Assembly (NCBI GenBank): GCA_003118195.1
Contig: BEXV01000071.1
Location: 337,638-401,637, forward strand
Source: Hemicentrotus pulcherrimus
Lineage: Eukaryota; Echinodermata; Echinoidea; Camarodonta; Strongylocentrotidae
Direction of reading: 5' to 3'
Length of the DNA stretch: 64,000 nucleotides
Shown: piece after piece, positions 38,662-49,502 of the stretch
How positions within the stretch are numbered: the stretch's first letter is position 1
Layout: the number at the start of each line of letters is the position of its first letter
Notes under the pieces: model-generated
Seen by the model: only the letters and a program-made list of their open reading frames with translations
The model's database searches: none
Told to the model about the DNA's origin: nothing
Program-made: the position numbers and the translations under genes

Positions 38662-39028
38662 AGGTAAAGACCAGTTATGGTCATGCGATTGCATTGTGAA
38701 AGAAACGTTGTGGAATCGGTCAGAAAAGGTTGATCATCTAGCATCTAGCATCTGCAAGGTTCTGGAATCATCAAAATGATAAGAAATTTGGCCCATTCTT
38801 CGTAAAGTTACAAGCACTATACACAGAAAGATGTATATGGGACTACCCTGTATCTTTCACAGACCATGAGAGAAACAAATTTACCAAATATATGAATTAG
38901 TAGGCGGTTTCCCGGCAATTTTTGTATCATCATGTATTAATCAAAATATATTCTTTCACATGATTAGTAATGAGAGCTTCCATTTTATTTTTTTGAAATT
39001 GGGGCGTTTCCAATACTGGTCTTTACCT
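38662..39028. mobile_element. TTAA-flanked MITE, related copy at 57972
   Basis: 367 bp with inverted termini AGGTAAAGACCAGT and ACTGGTCTTTACCT, flanked by TTAA at 38658-38661 and 39029-39032. Its first 185 bases, with motifs such as TCATGCGATTGCATT and AAAGATGTATATGGGACTAC, are repeated at 57972-58160. No coding capacity. Confidence 0.75.
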
Positions 39029-39039
39029 TTAATAGGAGA

Positions 39040-39360
39040 ATGCTAGTGAAAGGGAAAAAAAATCAAAGGAGACAAAAGTCACAGAAGGTGTGAATGATAG
39101 AGACAGACAGAGACAGAGGCTGTTATGAGTTTTGAAAGAGGAGACAACAGGGTGGAGACAGACAGAGACAGAGGCTGTGGGGAGACCTGACAGAGGAGAT
39201 TAAAGTGAGAATGAAAGAGACAGGCATGCAGATAGAAATCATGACAGAGAGACAAAGACAGTAACGAATAAAAAAAGGGTGTCAGGTATGAAGAGAAATT
39301 GGTAAAAAGAGATGGGTAGAGATAGAAAGAGAGAGAGAGAGAGACATAAAGAGAGGGGGT
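39040..39360. repeat. GA/GACA-rich tract with a 24-bp direct repeat
   Basis: The 24-base segment at 39100-39123 (beginning GAGACAGACAGAGACAGA) recurs exactly at 39155-39178. Surrounding sequence is GACA/GA-rich. Confidence 0.8.
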
Positions 39361-39959
39361 GGAATGAAATACATTCCCAGAGGAAGAGAGGAGAACAAAT
39401 TAGTTAAGTTGACAGACGAAATGTGTTTACCTGTATGTATATCATCAATTACTTAGTATTTTCGCTGAAAGCCGAAAGGGCGCTTTTCTTGGTCGCTAAG
39501 CAAAAAGGGATATTGCTATACATTCATCAAATCATATTCTTTACAAGGTGTTTGCATTAAAAAAAAAAAAAAACGATACGCATGAACACACATGGAATGA
39601 TCTATCCCAAATGTACTCTATCAAGTTATAGGTTCCAAGCAAAGTTAACCTAAATAAAATAATTTGAAGAAAAAAAGAGGCGCCCACGAAAATGCCTCAG
39701 GTCTATTGTTAACCAAGCATCACGCACACAAAATTGGAAAGCCTACAAAATGAGTTCGCCTTCATCTAATAAGAGTGCTTCAGGAGTATCCCCCTCCCCC
39801 TAAACAAAAAAGAATCCTGTGAAAACGGTTAGGGCCGATTTTTCTCTGAAATAAACATTATGTCGTAGTCTGTGGGGGAATTCACTCCAAATTGTAATGT
39901 TAAAATGGTAAGAATACCTAAGCAGATCCGGCTACATTATTGAGGAACACATGTTTTTG

Positions 39960-40140
39960 ATATTTTATTGATTTTGTCACTCTCTACCCAAGTGAAGTAA
40001 ATGGGTACACAATAAGAATGAATCCATGGACATTCTAGAGCGCCGTTGTACAGCCATGCTAAAAACGGGGTTATATTAAATGGAGGACACGAAGTTTCAT
40101 AATATGGGCACAATATAATTATATTCTTACAAATGTTTTG
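39960..40140 (+). mobile_element. SINE fragment
   Basis: Shares TTTTGTCACTCTCTACCCAA and GTAAATGGGTAC with the SINE copies at 655-940 and 33240-33590, plus a similar tail with GAGCGCCGTTGTACA. The tRNA-like head is missing or too diverged to see. Confidence 0.45.
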
Positions 40141-40794
40141 ATTAGTGAAGCATAAACATAATAAGTGATTTTTTTTGTATTTGGTTAGGCCTTCAGTAGC
40201 ATGTTAACAAAGAGCTCCTGGCAAAATCTCGTTATCATTTATCAGCCCTAATTGTTTCATTTCTTTATGTTGGATAGAATATAGCCGTGGTGCCCTTCAT
40301 TTATCCCGCCCGACATTTCCTCTCGAACGTTGTAACAAAATATGGCCCCCCCCCAAAAAAAAAAGACAGGCAACAATCGATGACTCGTCGAATTGATTTC
40401 CCTTCCGCCAATTTGTTCGTCCTTTTCAGACATGAAAAAGAAACAAAACACCACTTAAGAACTTCAAATAGGATGATCAACATTATTTTGTCTAACTTAT
40501 TCTTAATACAGATGCATGCTTTTTTCTGAAGAGTTGTCACCTAGAGGTAAAAGCTTTCTGCCAAATAGGTTTGACTGCATTGGGTAACGATAAAGATAAA
40601 AGAAGATGATTTGTTTCCTTGTCCCTTATAACGTGAAGAAATTGATAATGGATGTCTTATCTCCGTCCCTGTCTTGTTTACCCAACCTCTGTATCTGTAT
40701 ACTTCTGCTGATCAACTTTTTTTCATTATTGAATAAATGTTCGAAGTTTATGGAATAATTCTTTGAAATTGTGGTGACTGCTCTTCATCTCTCT

Positions 40795-40836
<42 letters not shown>

Positions 40837-42476
40837 ATCTATCTCGTATTATTTTTCTTCCGGTCCGTCATTCTGTTTCGCCTTCTGTTCCTCCCCATAT
40901 CTACCCTGGCCTACCGTATGTTTTATAAGACTGTCCCTATCTTTGCCTACACTTCGCTCATCAGAACACCTTTGATATACATGCATACCGGGCGTTTTCT
41001 TTGCAATAAGCTATGCTTAGTAGCAGAGATACATAGCCAGTGGGCAGAGTAAAATTTGTATCACCATGGTAACACCGCTCTGGTATTCCATCATGTAAAT
41101 TCAGCAATCCCTTATTTTCTTTGAAAACCATATTTGCATACGTTCTTGAATCTTTAAAGATATTCCCCTTTTGCGACTGGAGAACACTGGGGATATAATA
41201 GGCTTAACATCGACGTCACTCATCAATCTCATTGGAGTAAATGTTGTGATTAATCAAGGGGAGAAAAAAAGAACATCCGGCTTGGATTTTTCTGTTGCCC
41301 TTGGTTACACAAGTCAGGTAAATCAATGTGTATTCTCGCAATGCAAATGCATGTGGATAGATACAAGACTATTATAATCCCATACTGAATTAATCATTCG
41401 TATTTTTTGGAGGGTATGATACGGCTTTCTTATCTTATTGTTGATCGTAGTTTTCAATTAACTTTAAAACTGCAATGGAGGCTTTTTTTCAAACACAAGA
41501 AGGAGGATAGGTAAATGGAAGACAACATGATAAGGAATGTACACATATATGAAACATGTACACACTATTTCCACAGGTTTTGATCAGACTTGTATATTTG
41601 GAATTGAAATGGATATATCTACCACTACATTAATGTATCGCCCGGGCACTTTAGAATGTAAGACACTTTAAAACATGCATTTATGTCAATGACAAAAACA
41701 GACTTAAGGTGGAAGACAAGCTCGTATTTCTAAATGTAACAGAACATGGAGCACTAGTGAACATTTGAAATGCATTCCTATGCAGAGTGGATATGAATCC
41801 TTCCGACATGCTTTTAAGAGATTAAAATGTGATAGTCTTGTGAAGTCGTGCAGTAAGTTGATCAATCCTGGCCATTAAAACTCTTCCCACAAATCTGTGG
41901 TGAAAACCGGAAAAACAACTCTCGATATAGGATGTTTTGTTATTTGTTATTCATCTTTGTTTTGTTGAGGAAGAGTACTGATCGTTATGTTTTATTCATT
42001 TGAAGAAAAACAAAACAACGTGGAAGTTACATATTAGCTATGCAATGTATACAACATAGACTTTTAAACCGAAACCGAAATTAAAACATAACATTAAAAT
42101 CAATCACAGAGAGAGGAAGAGAACGAGAGAGAGAGAGAGAAAAAAGAAGGGGTAATTAGATCGAGAGGGTGAAAAGAGGGGGGGGGGGTATCATTAAATG
42201 AGCGAAAGAGACAGGTGAGCAAAGAAAAATGAGCGACAAGGATAGGTGAAGAGTTTTAAAGGATTTCTCGGAAGTAGAAAACAAGATTTTACGCAAAAGA
42301 GAATAATATTTTACCCCACAACATCCCAGATCTTCTTTTATTCAATGTTGGGTAAATTCCGCCCAACTGTTTTAAGAGTGTTTACTCATGAAATTTGGGC
42401 CATTATCAATGCTTGTCGATTATGATTACACTAGTTAATAATTATTCATGAGGAAAACACTCCATTAGAAAATTTG
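40141..42476. other. Non-coding stretch with simple repeats
   Basis: It contains a C9-A10 junction near 40345, a (CT)n microsatellite at 40791-40833, and a GA/G patch at 42105-42190. The frames at 40257-40540 and 40771-41052 overlap these tracts and have no known domain. Confidence 0.45.
40791..40833. repeat. (CT)n microsatellite
   Basis: A C run then an unbroken CT array. Confidence 0.95.
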
Positions 42477-42781
42477 CTCATCAAATTCACACTCTGCCTA
42501 GCACCTTTGCACACGGCACAAACCCGCACTATGAACATGACAGACAAAGAAAGTGGACAAAATATACAGTTCCTCAGGTAGACAAAGGAACATCCCTTCA
42601 CTGCTATTATGTAAAAATGTGTAGAACAGGTGAATATGCACGTGACACCTGCTCTACATATTTTTTACATAATAGCAGTGAAGGGATGTTCCTTTGTCTA
42701 TCTGAAGAACTGTATATTTTGTCCGCTTTTTTTGTCAGTCATGTTCATAGTGCCGAGTGGATCGAGTGTGAATTTGATGAG
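42477..42781. repeat. 305-bp fold-back hairpin element
   Basis: Outer arms CTCATCAAATTCACACTC and its exact inverse close the element. Inner arms of about 90 bp (for example GGAACATCCCTTCACTGCTA against TAGCAGTGAAGGGATGTTCC) are almost perfect. The loop centre is near 42640. Arms diverge a little between 42495 and 42530, where one side has extra bases. It could be a MITE or a hairpin precursor. No obvious target-site duplication was seen. Confidence 0.85.
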
Positions 42782-42784
42782 CTA

Positions 42785-44899
42785 ACACCCTAATAAACTG
42801 TAACTACTAGGGTAAAGCTCTAATGGGCTGTTCTAGTCATGTTAACAGATGAGGTATCTAATCTCCTGCTTTGCAGTGATTTCCTTCGGTTGTTGTGTTA
42901 CCTGTAAAAGGTTTTTTTTTTTTGCAGATGTATAACTTAACCGGTCTTGTATTACTCTTAGTAGGATTATTGTGTAAAATGCTACACGTACTACAAGTCG
43001 AAAATTAACGAAAGATATCGCATTTTAATCGATAACGATTTTGGAATATCTAGTAATGTATAAAAGGGATTTTTTTTCGGGAGGACAGTGTAAGTAGTCA
43101 AGTTCCGATTCTGTTCTAAAGAGCCCTGTGATAAGACAGAAAACGCTTCAAACAGCATGCTGTGTTCGTCGTCAGGAATCCACTCAAAGAGATTTACTTC
43201 CGAATGAATCATAAAAGTCTTTTTAAGACTAACTGCTCTGTGTTTCCGTTAAAAAAAAACTATATATATCTATCATCACCATTACGCAAACCTCCAAGAA
43301 TTATTAGAATAATCGTTATTTCTCAGTTTTTGATTGATACATGCGTACTTCCGTTGACTTTGTTTTATGACACAATGAATTGGAAGGAAGAGCTCCACAA
43401 GAAAAATGCACTATCGAAGGATATAATAAAATGAATAATTCTGATGACAAAGAAAAAGAAACGAGGAATTTTCCCGCCGTTTCCATCGTCTGTAAGGTTT
43501 AACATTTCCCGCATGACTGCTGCACATTGAAAGTCTCATTTGTGTCACTATTAGTCTACTAGTATCTGAAGCCAGAAGAGCGTTCACTCTGTGAAAAAGA
43601 AAAGAAGGCTCCAGCCTTCTTTCTCCTTCAAGGAAAAAGGGGTCTTCTCTTGACTTAAGCCGGTTGTATAAACTACATTCTGTATTGCCTATTGTGTAAG
43701 AAGCCCAGTCGCTTACGCTGCCTTTGCATCGGCCATCCATTTACGAGACCTTTCGGAATTGTCTAGGTCCTCACATGAAAATATTTAAACATAAACAAAA
43801 ATACAGGAAGGCGAATGAAAAACGTCGCAAAGGTTGCGCAGACTTCTTGTGCGTAGTGTATAACAAGGGATTCACTGCCATGATTAGTTATGATTTTGCA
43901 AACAGCTGAAAGCCTTTACATGCATCTACTGTCCTCGTCCTGATTAGCCCAAGACACACCTGCTACCAATAACGACCTCGCCCTGGAGCAACAACTAAAA
44001 AAATCACAAAATTATAATTTCTTTGCAAAATGATACCACATACATTGTACCAGAGTTACATATGCATGCACTGGTGTCAAACCAATTTCATGTTTTAGCT
44101 TTCAACTTACAGACATGATATGAAAAAGTGTATCCTTATAGCGGTGTCCCCTTACATTTTACATAAGTGTAAGAAAGGCCAACGCGTAAGGGTCTTGCCA
44201 TTTAGACTTGCCATTTTATCATAATGCAAGGATATCAGACCAAATATACAACCTGTATCATTTTTATATTAGAAGGTGCATTTATAAAATAACTCTATTT
44301 TGTTTTCTAATTTCTTAACATTTTGGACATTGGAAGAGCGGAGATGAGGTGTAATTCATAGCCACAAAGGATGATACAGAGAGAAAAACAAGGAAGAAAG
44401 AAACAGAGACACATAGAGCAATACCATAAGTGCATCACAAAAAACATAAATACAAAAAAATGAGAAAAAGAGAAAGGTAGACTGACTTTTACATAATATG
44501 TTGGATATATAAGGAACAAGTTAACATTATGTTGAGCTTGTTTCTTTTGTTGTTAGAGTGTATGAAACAGGATCTTAACTAATCAACAGTGACAGTGCCA
44601 AACCTTACACTAACTTTTTGAAAAAAATCACAATATAAACTGCCAGTTAATCATAGAATAACCTCCCCCAACTATAAGAGCGCAAACCAAACTACTGGCT
44701 TTTATCAAATCTATAACATATCTTTCCAATGAGTTTTATTACAAAAAGTTACCAACATTTTGATCATGATACTTTTTGTTCGTAAACACCGTTTGTCTGA
44801 TTTTTCTATTTTTCTTACTATCTCTCGTATAACTTGTATTTAGTTTTTGTAAATTTATATTCATCCTTTGTAAATAATTTTTAACTGCTATGTTATTTT
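42785..44899. other. Non-coding stretch
   Basis: Overlapping unsupported frames at 42991-43909. A purine-rich patch lies at 44375-44480. Nothing is recognised. Confidence 0.45.
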
Positions 44900-44997
44900 G
44901 TAATGTTGAAATCTTTTGTTTACGGACTTGCTGAAAAACAGCCTTGTGGCTGAAAACATGTTTATTATTACCGTATTGAATTAATAAAACAATAACA
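44900..44997 (+). mobile_element. Possible retroelement 3' end
   Basis: A small hairpin-like AGCCTTGTGGCT, then an AT-rich run and ATTAATAAAACAATAACAAC at the end, similar in plan to non-LTR element 3' termini. The upstream AT-rich 44770-44900 may belong to it. Confidence 0.35.
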
Positions 44998-47900
44998 ACA
45001 GTAACAGTCTAAAATGTCTCCAGACGTACAGAGCCTGAAACACCTGACAAAAAAAGATAAATACGTTCCCGTATAATGGGTGGATCCATGAAACAGTGTT
45101 CACTTCCTTGGTGACACAGGTTAATACACTCGATTAATGAATAGTCATTGATTAACTATCCATGAAAGTTGTCACAATCGCTCAGCGTTAACAATCCAAC
45201 TGATCGTTCGTGAGACGTTTCGCCAATCCTCGAGCAGTGGATTTTGCACCTTTGCCTAATTGGAATTTGATCAACGAAGTCCTTGAATCAACAGCTATCT
45301 TGAAATCCTGGTTGATTAGGACCCCTTCGGTGTCGAGTCTGAAGCCTTTCCTAATCACTTATTAGATTCTGCCATCGACGTTGACAGTTATTTTTCTTTC
45401 TTTATTTATGGCTTTGTATATACTTAAATTCTGAAGATAATTTAAATTTTAACGAATCCGAGAGACAAACAAAACCTGTCTTGAAGAAATGGTATCAGGG
45501 GGTGTACTGCTTCTCTAGTTACCATGGCAATGCGTGTGTGTATCAAATTGTGATTGAATCAATTTAATCAAAGATCCGGAAGGATCTCAGGTTTCAAAAA
45601 TCTTTTTTACATGCGCAAAACAAGAATAGCTACACTCTTCACTTCAGTGTCAGGTTTCTGTTTTAACGTTTTGTCGGTGTTTTTTTTCTCGAAAAAACAT
45701 AGTTAAGTCCAATCTTCTGAAATTTTCAATCATAAGGAAAATGATGATTCTTTTATTTGAAGTACCTATTGTTTAATAAACATCTCGCAATCATTTTTCA
45801 ATGAAATGAGTGGAAACCAGGGTAGTGTCAACGGGACACAGGTAGTTCCCATATGATGTACCTATTATGGATATCAATGGAATATCACCATTATTGCTTT
45901 CAATCGTCTAAACATATCACCCCAAATAATGTGTACATTATTCTTCGTTTGATGAATAGACGGGGGAAAATGCCACGATAATGTAACAGTTCAAAAACGC
46001 ATATGATCCTTAAGGATTCAAGGGTTATAACAACAAACATTTTTCCTCGTTGAAGCCTTCATTTCTGTAATTTTGATTACTCCTGTGCATTTGTAACACG
46101 CCAGTGTCCAACAAAGGAACATATCAACTTTATGTTCAAAAACATTTCATGAACCTACCGCTGTATTTTTTATGATTTTGATTTCTTTTCTTATTCCTAT
46201 TATGATTTCACTCTTCATACTGCCTTTCCATATCCCTCCCCTATCCCCTCTTTTGACGACAGCGCTTACTAATCTCGGATGGGCATTTTCATTACATTTC
46301 CATAATTATGCTCGTCAATTTCCTTAAATCGCATGGCCGGCTTGAGTCAGTGTCAGAGTCCACTGCGAGTTTATCAATCCTAATGGGGTTCATAAGATTT
46401 TTTCCTCCTCCAAAGTCCATTTCTCGAATGCATTTTTTTCTTCTTGAAACATCACGTCCATCTCTTGTGGCCTGTCTGCCTCGGGCTCTAGATCGGCGCA
46501 ATCCACTTAACCCCTGTCGCATGTTGGATTTAAGTTTTTCTAATCAAAAGACAAATAAATTCATCTCATAATTTCATCCTGATCTCTCCCTGCAGATTGA
46601 CGCCAAATCTTGAAATCATTGATCCATAGTTGTCCTTTATGATCAAGCCAATAACGTCGACACTTGTATCTTTGATCTGGCATGTGGTATTTTCATCGTG
46701 CCGAGTACTTGACCTTTCTTTCCGCACCATTATTAGCCTCCTGTTGGCAAAGTTGTGCCGGATATGGCGAAAGGCAGCGAGGCGTATTGATCCAACATGA
46801 CACATTCGTCCGCCCAATGGTGTCCCCTTCAAGAGATGGGAATCACCCTTGCTCGTGGCTGGGTTGGAGGGGGGAGGGGGAGCTAGGCCACATTATAAGA
46901 TTTCGGCGATTGTTACTGCTTCCTCCTCTTTATATTTGTAGACATCATTTTCCCCGTAGAGGTAGATGGGTAGGGTGATAGTGATAACCATCGTGTCTTG
47001 AGGGGTACAACAGTTGACAAATCCTTAGTTCCCCGGTTGACGGATGATTATACACCTACGTCCGATGACGCCAACAACGTGAAAAAAAAAGAAAATTTAA
47101 CTCCTCGGGATAAAACATAACTTCCTTCGTTCATAAATGTATACATTTTCTACTTTTAACTTTCCTATATTTTAATCTTTCTCTGTTTAGAACTTTTGTA
47201 GTGTGTCTTTCATTTGCTGGAAAAGTTGCACGACAGCGAAATGAAAGGATATGTTAGATTATTCAGATTTATAGGGTACAGATATGGTTCTCTGTTATTT
47301 TCTACCATCATGTTCTGTCATCTTATCAGTTCTATACTTTTCCTTCACATCTGGATACATCAATGAAATGTGTTAATGGTGCGTGAATCCTGTCATCTTT
47401 TTTTTTAAATCCGCGTCCAACCTTTTCTATCGATTGCCTTCCTTTCTGAGTGGGTTGCAGGTGCACATGAAAGCTAGAATTGAAAGAAGGACAAGATTAC
47501 CATTAATATCACGTCGCTATACTGCATAACCAGCTTTATTTGCAAAATAGTGTTAAGTACCAATCGATCAAGTTGTCGTGGTCTCGTTTTCGAGTAGAGA
47601 TGGTAATATATTACCTGCTCTTTCATTTTTATTTTGTATGTTTTAGATGTTTACTAAGAGGGACGTTCAGATAGTATTAAATGCCGCGGTTTCATTTCAA
47701 AATGCAAAGGAACGGCAGTGGCGAGCATCGAATTCCCTACGCATATGTCCTTAGCTCTATAGTGTACATGTGAAGCGTAATTAATACACCTTACGTCATC
47801 ATCAAACATCGCTTCAGCTCACTGCATCATATCTGAATGGGGCTTGAAACTTACTGACTATAGAGTCAATAAAATCTGACATCTATATACAAGGTTAAAT

Positions 47901-48618
47901 TTCATTGGGAAGTATCGTGCCTTTAAGTAAAAGCACTCTATTCCAGAGTCGCTTATGATAAAACTTGAACTGTGTCTTTATAGAGAATTGATGATATTAG
48001 TGCTAAATGGGAAAGATTGCATCTGAACGGCATCACACTGATTATCACCAATATGAAAGAGTCTAGGGTTTCATCGGTCGAAGCTGCATTAAGTTTTCAG
48101 CTAAACCACGGAGTCATATCAGTCAGGCATCAATGCTCATGTTTCCCCTTTTGAAGAAAAGCCTGGACGGGATGATTGATTATTAACATCAGCGCTACTA
48201 AATTAGGCTATCAGTCTTTTAAGAAGCAAAGATTAGATGTCGCCGTCCGATCCACTGAAATCACGACTAATTGCAAATTATCGGCAAACTCTGCCCTGCC
48301 TTTTAAAGAAACTATTTAATTGATAATTAATTAAACACTGATCAACGTACAGGTAGTGCCGCTTGTTAGAGCATTAATATTTTTGAATGACCAGACTACA
48401 ACATATAAGGTTGTTGCTCCTCATTTGCACGTAAAGCTTTTTTTCATCGTCATACGATATACCTGTACCAAACCATTCAAAATTATGAACTATGTATATT
48501 TTTGTCTGCTACATGTCTGGTTTCTGAGAACCTTGGTTGCAAGAAAAGTTAAAAGTTCTATTTAACATGCATGTTCCAATATCAGTTTTGCTGGGGACAT
48601 TAGGGTAGGTTCTGAAAT
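44998..48618. other. Non-coding stretch with an open-frame-dense patch
   Basis: Between 46292 and 46980 several 75-100-residue frames overlap on both strands in a locally GC-richer region. None shows a domain or convincing splice sites. The remainder is AT-rich with nothing recognised. Confidence 0.4.
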
Positions 48619-48620
48619 AT

Positions 48621-48670
<50 letters not shown>
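48619..48670. repeat. Compound (TA)n-(GA)n microsatellite
   Basis: About ten TA units followed directly by about sixteen GA units. Confidence 0.95.
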
Positions 48671-48675
<5 letters not shown>

Positions 48676-49447
48676 TGTTTTGACCTCGTACATCGTAAAG
48701 ACATAAGGTAGCTTGCACGTGTGAATGAGAGATTTTTGCATGTTACTGCATATTTTGCTACAATAATGGATAATGTTTGACAAACATAATATTTGCGAGT
48801 TGTATATTTCTTTCCTAGATATGCGTGAGAAATAAAAGGTTTATTTAATTGCCTCTGATACAAATTTTACATCATCTTTTCTCCTATGTTCAAGGGGAAG
48901 ATGAAGTACATTTTATGTAACATTTTGGAAGTAATATTTTCCAATTTCCGATAGTCTACAAAATGTCGGAACGTAATTAGCTTTCAAGAGGAAATGAAAT
49001 TCAAGAAGGAGATTGGAATTAAATTCTACGTTGTTACTTTAAAGGTTCGTCAGGAGATCCCCTCCGTTTGAACGATATAAAAAGAAATTGGTTTCATTAC
49101 TTAAAGGACACTGTGGAACAAGCAGTACACAGGGTAGCACAGGATAACCTCGACATACCTTGTCGAGATCATTATGCATTGTTTGCGTCAAAAACGTTTG
49201 TATATGGTAGCAGTGAAGGTGTATTTTTCACAGACTTCCTCATAAATTTTCTTTCTTATCTTCATAATATTTTGGATGTACACTGTCATTCTCATAATAT
49301 CATGCAATAAATGTAACGTACTTGCCAAGTCATATTCAAGAAATGAGATAGCTTTTGATGGATGTTCATATAGCTGTACATCTTTTCAACTTATTCGTAT
49401 CATTGTTCACGGGTTATAAATAACACATCGTTTAATACCTATCATTT
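48671..49447. other. Proximal upstream region of the receptor exon
   Basis: No TATA box or factor cluster comparable to the one at 8479-8531 was seen, consistent with intronic sequence. The 80-residue frame at 49068-49310 is unsupported. Confidence 0.4.
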
Positions 49448-49471
49448 CTTTGTCATTTTCTTCTGCCACAG
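49448..49471 (+). promoter_or_regulatory. Predicted 3' splice site before the receptor exon
   Basis: A pyrimidine-rich stretch ending TTCTTCTGCCACAG lies 31 bases before the receptor ATG. It has the form of a strong acceptor, with the exon starting at 49472. The frame is open from 49472 to the ATG, so an upstream coding exon cannot be excluded. A 5' UTR exon joined here, with translation from 49503, is simpler. The motif is seen directly; its use is inferred. Confidence 0.6.
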
Positions 49472-49502
49472 TATCATCTTGCACGTAGTGACTAATGGGA
49501 CG

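Larger units (their letters stand above)
9234..49471 (+). other. Hypothetical long first intron of the receptor gene
   Basis: This is the interval between the donor at 9234 and the acceptor ending at 49471. It contains no coding exon I can recognise and is filled with transposon remnants, microsatellites and a gap. It is listed to state the gene-model hypothesis; short coding exons or an independent gene inside it cannot be ruled out from sequence alone. Confidence 0.2.

Noticed and set aside
38235..38694. Three overlapping minus frames up to 138 residues
   Set aside because: All derive from the GA-rich tract in different phases.
46292..46978. Cluster of 75-100-residue frames on both strands
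   Set aside because: Overlapping opposite-strand openings in a GC-richer patch, none with a recognisable family or convincing exon edges.
49479..49502. Eight extra residues upstream of the receptor ATG
   Set aside because: They depend on a TTG start 7 bases after the splice acceptor; ATG at 49503 has a good context.
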